Shown here: positions 6,020 to 6,172 of the stretch, one piece after another
How the letters are laid out: every line of letters starts with the position of its first letter
Position numbering within the stretch: the stretch's first letter is position 1
NCBI GenBank assembly: GCA_015655225.1
Contig: JAATFK010000131.1
Span: forward strand, 1-6,172
DNA length: 6,172 nt
Direction: 5' to 3'
From: Solirubrobacterales bacterium
Lineage (GTDB): Bacteria > Actinomycetota > Thermoleophilia > Solirubrobacterales > Solirubrobacteraceae
Program-made: the position numbers and the translations under genes
The notes under the pieces: model-generated
Told to the model about the DNA's origin: nothing
The model's database searches: none
Seen by the model: only the letters and a program-made list of their open reading frames with translations

Positions 6020-6172
6020 CCGGACTCGTCGTCCTCGGGCGGTGCCGGCACCGGCACCGACTGCGCCTCCCACGCCCGCGTCACGCGCGCCCGCAGCTCG
6101 GCGCTGCGCTCGCGGGCTGCCAGCGAGCGCGCCCGCGTCTCGCGCGCCTGCACGAGCGCCCGCTCGTGCGCG
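6016..6172 (-). CDS. C-terminal fragment of an Arg/Ala/Glu-rich helical protein (5' part outside window)
   Basis: The minus strand is open from the right edge to a TAG at 6018-6016. The 51 visible codons read as a charged Arg/Ala/Glu/Leu-rich helix (for example AHERALVQARE, LAARERSAELRARV), then a short Pro/Val stretch (SVPVPAPP) and an acidic end, EDDESG. 49 of the 51 codons end in G or C, as in the real genes here, which supports coding. It converges on the CheR-PAS gene and shares 4 bp (CTAG) with its end. The composition suggests a coiled coil, but no family is recognisable from this fragment. Confidence 0.6.
   Translation of the reverse strand, partial: AHERALVQARETRARSLAARERSAELRARVTRAWEAQSVPVPAPPEDDESG
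6040..6059. terminator. possible hairpin downstream of the CheR-PAS gene
   Basis: A stem CGGTGCC (6040-6046) can pair with GGCACCG (6053-6059) around a 6-nt loop, 20 nt after the operon's stop codon. A competing perfect 14-bp palindrome covers 6040-6053. No U-tract follows, and the bases also encode the Pro/Val repeat of the convergent gene, so a role in termination is only a possibility. Confidence 0.25.

Noticed and set aside
3920..6073. A 717-codon minus-strand open frame opposite the cheR-PAS gene
   Set aside because: It is an antisense shadow. Its repeated LELLVRRLQLL segments are the reverse reading of the coiled-coil repeats, while the plus strand carries clear CheR and PAS motifs.

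Overview
The window comes from a very GC-rich bacterium with near-exclusive G/C third codon positions, GTG starts and few Shine-Dalgarno sites. The combination of a SigB/SigF-type sigma factor with a CheR-PAS protein fits a high-GC actinobacterium, possibly of the Thermoleophilia/Solirubrobacterales kind. That placement is inference; no rRNA or other phylogenetic marker is present.

Left block (1-1456): an alpha/beta hydrolase of the epoxide hydrolase/haloacid dehalogenase type reads leftward and ends almost exactly at the window edge. A MarR-family repressor reads rightward from the same 89-bp gap. The gap holds two face-to-face promoters that share their -10 region, and each spacer contains one 15-bp GACAAC/GTTGTC-type operator. 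This looks like an autoregulated, ligand-induced detoxification or catabolic switch.

Middle block (1457-2626): an EamA/DMT exporter resembling RhtA reads leftward and converges on marR across a 17-bp gap with a perfect 16-bp palindrome. It has a long Arg/Pro/Ala-rich cytoplasmic insert. A 109-bp gap separates it from the divergent operon to its right.

Right block (2627-6019): three rightward, tightly coupled genes encode an alternative sigma factor, a stand-alone CheB methylesterase domain (14-bp overlap), and a CheR methyltransferase fused to PAS, coiled coil and PAS (4-bp ATGA overlap). No chemoreceptor, CheA/CheW, flagellar gene, anti-sigma factor or anti-anti-sigma factor is visible. The operon suggests a sensory methylation module wired to a stress-type sigma factor rather than to motility. 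The coiled coil has an exact heptad pattern of Leu at d and Asn at a, encoded by four 42-bp repeats.

Right edge (6016-6172): the 3' end of a leftward gene for an Arg/Ala/Glu-rich helical protein with an acidic tail overlaps the end of the cheR gene by 4 bp.

The most interesting items are the sigma-CheB-CheR/PAS operon, the Asn-ladder coiled coil and the compact divergent MarR promoter. No RNA genes, CRISPR arrays, insertion sequences or integration signatures were seen.
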